NCBI GenBank assembly: GCA_947311745.1
Contig: CAMZLT010000250.1
Span: 1-7,321, forward strand
Direction: 5' to 3'
From: an uncultured Flavobacteriaceae bacterium
Lineage (GTDB): Bacteria > Bacteroidota > Bacteroidia > Flavobacteriales > Flavobacteriaceae
Length of the DNA: 7,321 bases
Under the pieces are notes generated by a model, which had not been told where the DNA came from, did no database searches, and saw only the letters and a program-made list of their open reading frames with translations. Every line of letters starts with the position of its first letter. Position 1 is the stretch's first letter. Shown piece after piece: positions 5,556 through 7,321 of the stretch. The translations under genes and the position numbers were made by a program.

Positions 5556-5948
5556 ATGAAAAACCATGCAATACATAAAATAATATCTGTGTTACTAACT
5601 GTAATACTATTGCTTGGTGTTTTTAAAACAACTTTTACTATTACTGACTTTTTAATACATCAAGACGAAATAGCCAAAACGCTTTGTGTACAAAAAGATA
5701 ACCAACAAGGTTGTAACGGAAAGTGTCAATTAGTAAAAGCCTTAAAAAAAGACTTAGAAAAAGATACGAAAGCTCCAAATTCACAAAATAAAAAAGAAAA
5801 TAGTGTCTTAAATTTTATAAAACCAATTTTAGAAATTAAATTTTTAACGAAATCAAAAATTATTTCTACAAAAATTTGCGACAATCGTTTATACAAAACT
5901 TTAGATAAAAAATATCCTATTTTTATTCCTCCACCATTGTTTAGCTAA
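5556..5948 (+). CDS. small membrane-anchored Cys protein with CNGKC motif, function unknown
   Basis: A 130-residue protein with one N-terminal hydrophobic segment (about residues 9-29) that is either an uncleaved anchor or a signal peptide without a lipobox Cys. After it come LCVQKDNQQGCNGKCQLVKAL with Cys44, Cys53 and Cys57, a Lys-rich polar linker (about 62-83), a second Cys-containing part (Cys108) and a C-terminal Pro run IPPPLF. I recall similar short proteins (C-x8-CxGKC and an IPPP ending) beside outer-membrane receptor genes in Flavobacteriia, but no function is established that I can name. The clustered Cys residues suit metal binding or disulfide formation in the periplasm. It begins the plus-strand run that continues with the Met/His lipoprotein and the TonB receptor. 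The ATG at 5556 is the only in-frame ATG near the start. Confidence 0.8.
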   Translation: MKNHAIHKIISVLLTVILLLGVFKTTFTITDFLIHQDEIAKTLCVQKDNQQGCNGKCQLVKALKKDLEKDTKAPNSQNKKENSVLNFIKPILEIKFLTKSKIISTKICDNRLYKTLDKKYPIFIPPPLFS

Positions 5949-5969
5949 TATTTTATCGGTTTATTTCGT

Positions 5970-6006
5970 ATTGTATTACTGTTTTCAATAACAGTATCTA
6001 CACAAT
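5970..6006 (+). other. imperfect stem-loop after the CNGKC protein gene
   Basis: TACTGTT (5977-5983) and AACAGTA (5990-5996) form a 7-bp stem with a 6-nt loop, and ATTGT (5970-5974) with ACAAT (6002-6006) closes a second stem across an asymmetric internal loop. It lacks a T-run, so it is not a classical terminator; it may stabilise an mRNA end or be incidental. Confidence 0.35.
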
Positions 6007-6090
6007 AGAAATTATCAATTATTTTTTAAAACATCTTATTAAATTGTTTTCTAAATTTTTGAAAATATTTCTTATAAAAAAGAAACATTT

Positions 6091-6111
6091 TCTCTAAAAA
6101 AAATATAGAGA
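6091..6111. repeat. short inverted repeat in the leader of the Met/His lipoprotein gene
   Basis: TCTCTA (6091-6096) and TAGAGA (6106-6111) are perfect inverted repeats separated by 9 A/T bases. The rest of the 214-bp gap 5949-6162 is extremely A/T-rich. The nearest promoter-like octamer is AATTTTTG (6054-6061), one mismatch from TAnnTTTG, so a separate promoter here is uncertain. Confidence 0.3.
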
Positions 6112-6162
6112 TATAATTGAATTAACATAAGATAACAAATTAACAATCAAAATATTACTAAA

Positions 6163-7008
6163 ATGAAAAAATTAAAATTTATATTACCAATATTAGCACT
6201 AATCGTATTATTTACTTCTTGTAATCCTTCTGATGACAATCCTATTGTTGACGAAACAGATGGTTTACAAAAGGTAACCGAATTTAGCAACCAAGATCAC
6301 ACCATAGAAATGTACACTAAAAGTGGTAAATTTTATACTGGTTACAACGAAATTAGTATTCGAATAAAAAACAATACAGACAATACGTATTTTAACGATT
6401 ATACCATAAATTGGATGCCGAAAATGGTTATGCCATCCATGACACATTCTTGTCCTAAATCTACGATAAATAAAGATTTAGAAGCAGATTCCTTATATAA
6501 AGGATATTTAGTTTTTCAAATGACAAGTGCCGATAATTCAGGATGGTCTATAAAATTTATATACACCATTAATAATGTAGAATACACAATAGAAAACACT
6601 ATTTCTGTGCTACAAGCTCCAAGACAAAGAGTAACTGTTTTTACAGGTTCGGATGGTGTAAGATACATTTTAGCAATGGTTAATCCAAGTAAACCAGAAA
6701 TTGCGGTAAACGATATGGAAGTTACCTTGCATAAAATGGAAAATATGATGAGTTTTCCTATAGTTCCAGATTATACAATTACCTTAGATCCTAGAATGCC
6801 TTCTATGGGAAATCATAGTTCGCCAAATAATACAGATTTAACTTATAATACAGATGAAATGATGTATAATGGTGATTTATCGTTAACTATGACAGGTTAT
6901 TGGAAGTTAAACCTTAAACTATTAAATCCAAATGGTGAAATTTTAAAAGGCGAAGATATTACTGATAATGTACCTTCTAGCTCGTTATATTTAGAAATAG
7001 AATTTTAA
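6163..7008 (+). CDS. lipoprotein with two YtkA-like Met/His-rich domains, putative copper-binding protein
   Basis: A 281-residue lipoprotein with signal peptide and lipobox LFTSC (Cys20), then an Asp-rich linker. The rest looks like two related beta-sandwich domains. Domain one (about 36-150) carries WMPKMVMPSMTHSCP (84-98: Met85, Met88, Met90, Met93, His95, Cys97); domain two (about 152-281) carries DPRMPSMGNHSSP (209-221: Met212, Met215, His218). In both, the MPSM motif is followed after a similar interval by a Tyr-x-Gly (YKG, YNG) turn, a strand with QMT or TMT, and a Gly-(Ser/Tyr)-Trp strand. This order matches YtkA/FixH-type domains, some of which hand copper to extracytoplasmic sites. 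Copper is inferred from Met/His ligands. The gene lies between the CNGKC protein and a TonB-dependent receptor. Confidence 0.75.
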   Translation: MKKLKFILPILALIVLFTSCNPSDDNPIVDETDGLQKVTEFSNQDHTIEMYTKSGKFYTGYNEISIRIKNNTDNTYFNDYTINWMPKMVMPSMTHSCPKSTINKDLEADSLYKGYLVFQMTSADNSGWSIKFIYTINNVEYTIENTISVLQAPRQRVTVFTGSDGVRYILAMVNPSKPEIAVNDMEVTLHKMENMMSFPIVPDYTITLDPRMPSMGNHSSPNNTDLTYNTDEMMYNGDLSLTMTGYWKLNLKLLNPNGEILKGEDITDNVPSSSLYLEIEF

Positions 7009-7026
7009 CAAAAACATAAACAAACT

Positions 7027-7142
7027 AGTCTGGAAAGTACATTAATTTCTATAAAAGCAATCTTTTAAATTTTAAAAAAGGAATGCAAAAAGTTTTTAAT
7101 ACTATTTGAATTTGGTTAATTAAATAAAACACTTTTCAGACT
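7027..7142 (+). repeat. 12-nt long-range inverted repeat before the TonB receptor gene
   Basis: AGTCTGGAAAGT (7027-7038) and ACTTTTCAGACT (7131-7142) are complementary over 12 bases with one G-U pair in RNA, enclosing 92 nt. Inside, TTTTAAATTTTAAAA (7063-7077) is a perfect palindrome, and outer bases 7057-7062 and 7081-7086 (GCAATC with GAATGC) extend it with one mismatch. The right arm is followed by T-rich sequence, so it could end the lipoprotein transcript or fold as part of the receptor leader. Confidence 0.5.
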
Positions 7143-7153
7143 TTTTCACTTGC

Positions 7154-7182
7154 TTTATGCAATAAAAACCCTATTGCGTAAA
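7154..7182 (+). other. 11-bp stem-loop in the TonB receptor leader
   Basis: TTTATGCAATA (7154-7164) pairs with TATTGCGTAAA (7172-7182) over 11 bases with one G-U pair, leaving a 7-nt loop AAAACCC. No T-run follows, so it is not a terminator. Its far end is 31 nt before the receptor ATG, suggesting an RNA leader element or a protein-binding dyad. Confidence 0.5.
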
Positions 7183-7183
7183 T

Positions 7184-7202
7184 AAAATGTAACATTTTTA
7201 CA
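7184..7202. promoter_or_regulatory. palindrome just upstream of the TonB receptor start
   Basis: AAAATGTAACATTTT (7184-7198) is a perfect 15-bp palindrome about its central A. Overlapping it, TGTAA (7188-7192) and TTACA (7198-7202) are perfect inverted repeats with a 5-bp spacer. The nonamer AAATGTAAC is shared with the dyad in the rhodanese promoter region (5399-5407). It ends 11 bp before the ATG. Operator function is inference. Confidence 0.4.
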
Positions 7203-7213
7203 AAACTAATAAA

Positions 7214-7321
7214 ATGAAAAAATTAGTAATAATACTACTTGTATTGTTATTCAATAATATGCTTTTTGCTCAAAAAATAGATAAAGATTCTGTACGGCAA
7301 TTAGATGAAATTATTATAACA
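7214..7321 (+). CDS. TonB-dependent outer-membrane receptor, N-terminal fragment
   Basis: Only the first 36 codons are in the window, in frame to the last base. They encode a signal peptide (about residues 1-19, hydrophobic core VIILLVLLF, likely cleavage after LFA) followed by QKIDKDSVRQLDEIIIT. The LDEIIIT stretch matches the TonB-box/plug opening of TonB-dependent receptors, usually LDEVVVTA. The substrate cannot be read from this fragment. Its position after a Met/His lipoprotein and a CNGKC protein suggests metal uptake, with copper a reasonable guess and iron or a metallophore the main alternatives. Confidence 0.82.
   Translation, partial: MKKLVIILLVLLFNNMLFAQKIDKDSVRQLDEIIIT

Noticed and set aside
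5970..6006. Terminator after the CNGKC gene
   Set aside because: The stem is short and interrupted and has no T-run, so I list it only as a stem-loop.
7027..7213. Cobalamin riboswitch before the TonB receptor
   Set aside because: Such receptors often have one in Bacteroidota, but no B12-box (GCCACTG-like) sequence or GC-rich core helices are present.

Overview
The window looks like chromosome of a marine-type member of the Flavobacteriia (Bacteroidota). It is strongly AT-rich by eye. It contains several copies of the Bacteroidota -7 promoter box TAnnTTTG, A-rich leaders in place of clear Shine-Dalgarno sites, a Kdo transferase of the flavobacterial type, many short lipoproteins with a Cys lipobox, and the start of a TonB-dependent receptor. 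No rRNA, tRNA, CRISPR array, transposase or phage gene is visible.

Left part (1-2978). A Kdo transferase gene (waaA, minus strand) runs off the left edge. It is divergent from a two-gene plus-strand unit: a DegT/DnrJ/EryC1/StrS sugar aminotransferase and, 6 bp later, moaA (GTP 3',8-cyclase, first step of molybdenum cofactor synthesis). The 92-bp gap between waaA and the aminotransferase gene carries two back-to-back promoter boxes. moaA ends convergently with the next gene.

Middle part (2979-5347, all minus strand). Read in transcription order, this holds a rhodanese-domain lipoprotein followed by a strong hairpin terminator, then a c-type haem lipoprotein of the DUF3365/Tll0287 type, a small HMA metal-binding protein, a short cytosolic thioredoxin followed by another hairpin terminator, and a SAM-dependent O-methyltransferase. 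The thioredoxin terminator overlaps the 5' end of the longest methyltransferase frame and argues for a shorter start at 3620. The first four genes share a theme of thiol, sulfur and metal redox chemistry.

Right part (5348-7321, plus strand). A 208-bp divergent region has two dyads, each centred 29.5 bp upstream of a TAnnTTTG box, one facing each way. It is followed by a membrane-anchored small Cys protein with a CNGKC motif, a lipoprotein made of two related Met/His-rich (YtkA-like) domains, and the first 36 codons of a TonB-dependent receptor. The 205-bp gap before the receptor is rich in inverted repeats. I infer a copper (or other soft metal) acquisition or handling module, with surface-exposed or periplasmic Met/His ligands, an outer-membrane receptor, and on the other side of the shared regulatory region thiol/metal/haem proteins. 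The metal is inferred from ligand chemistry and gene context, not proven by the sequence.
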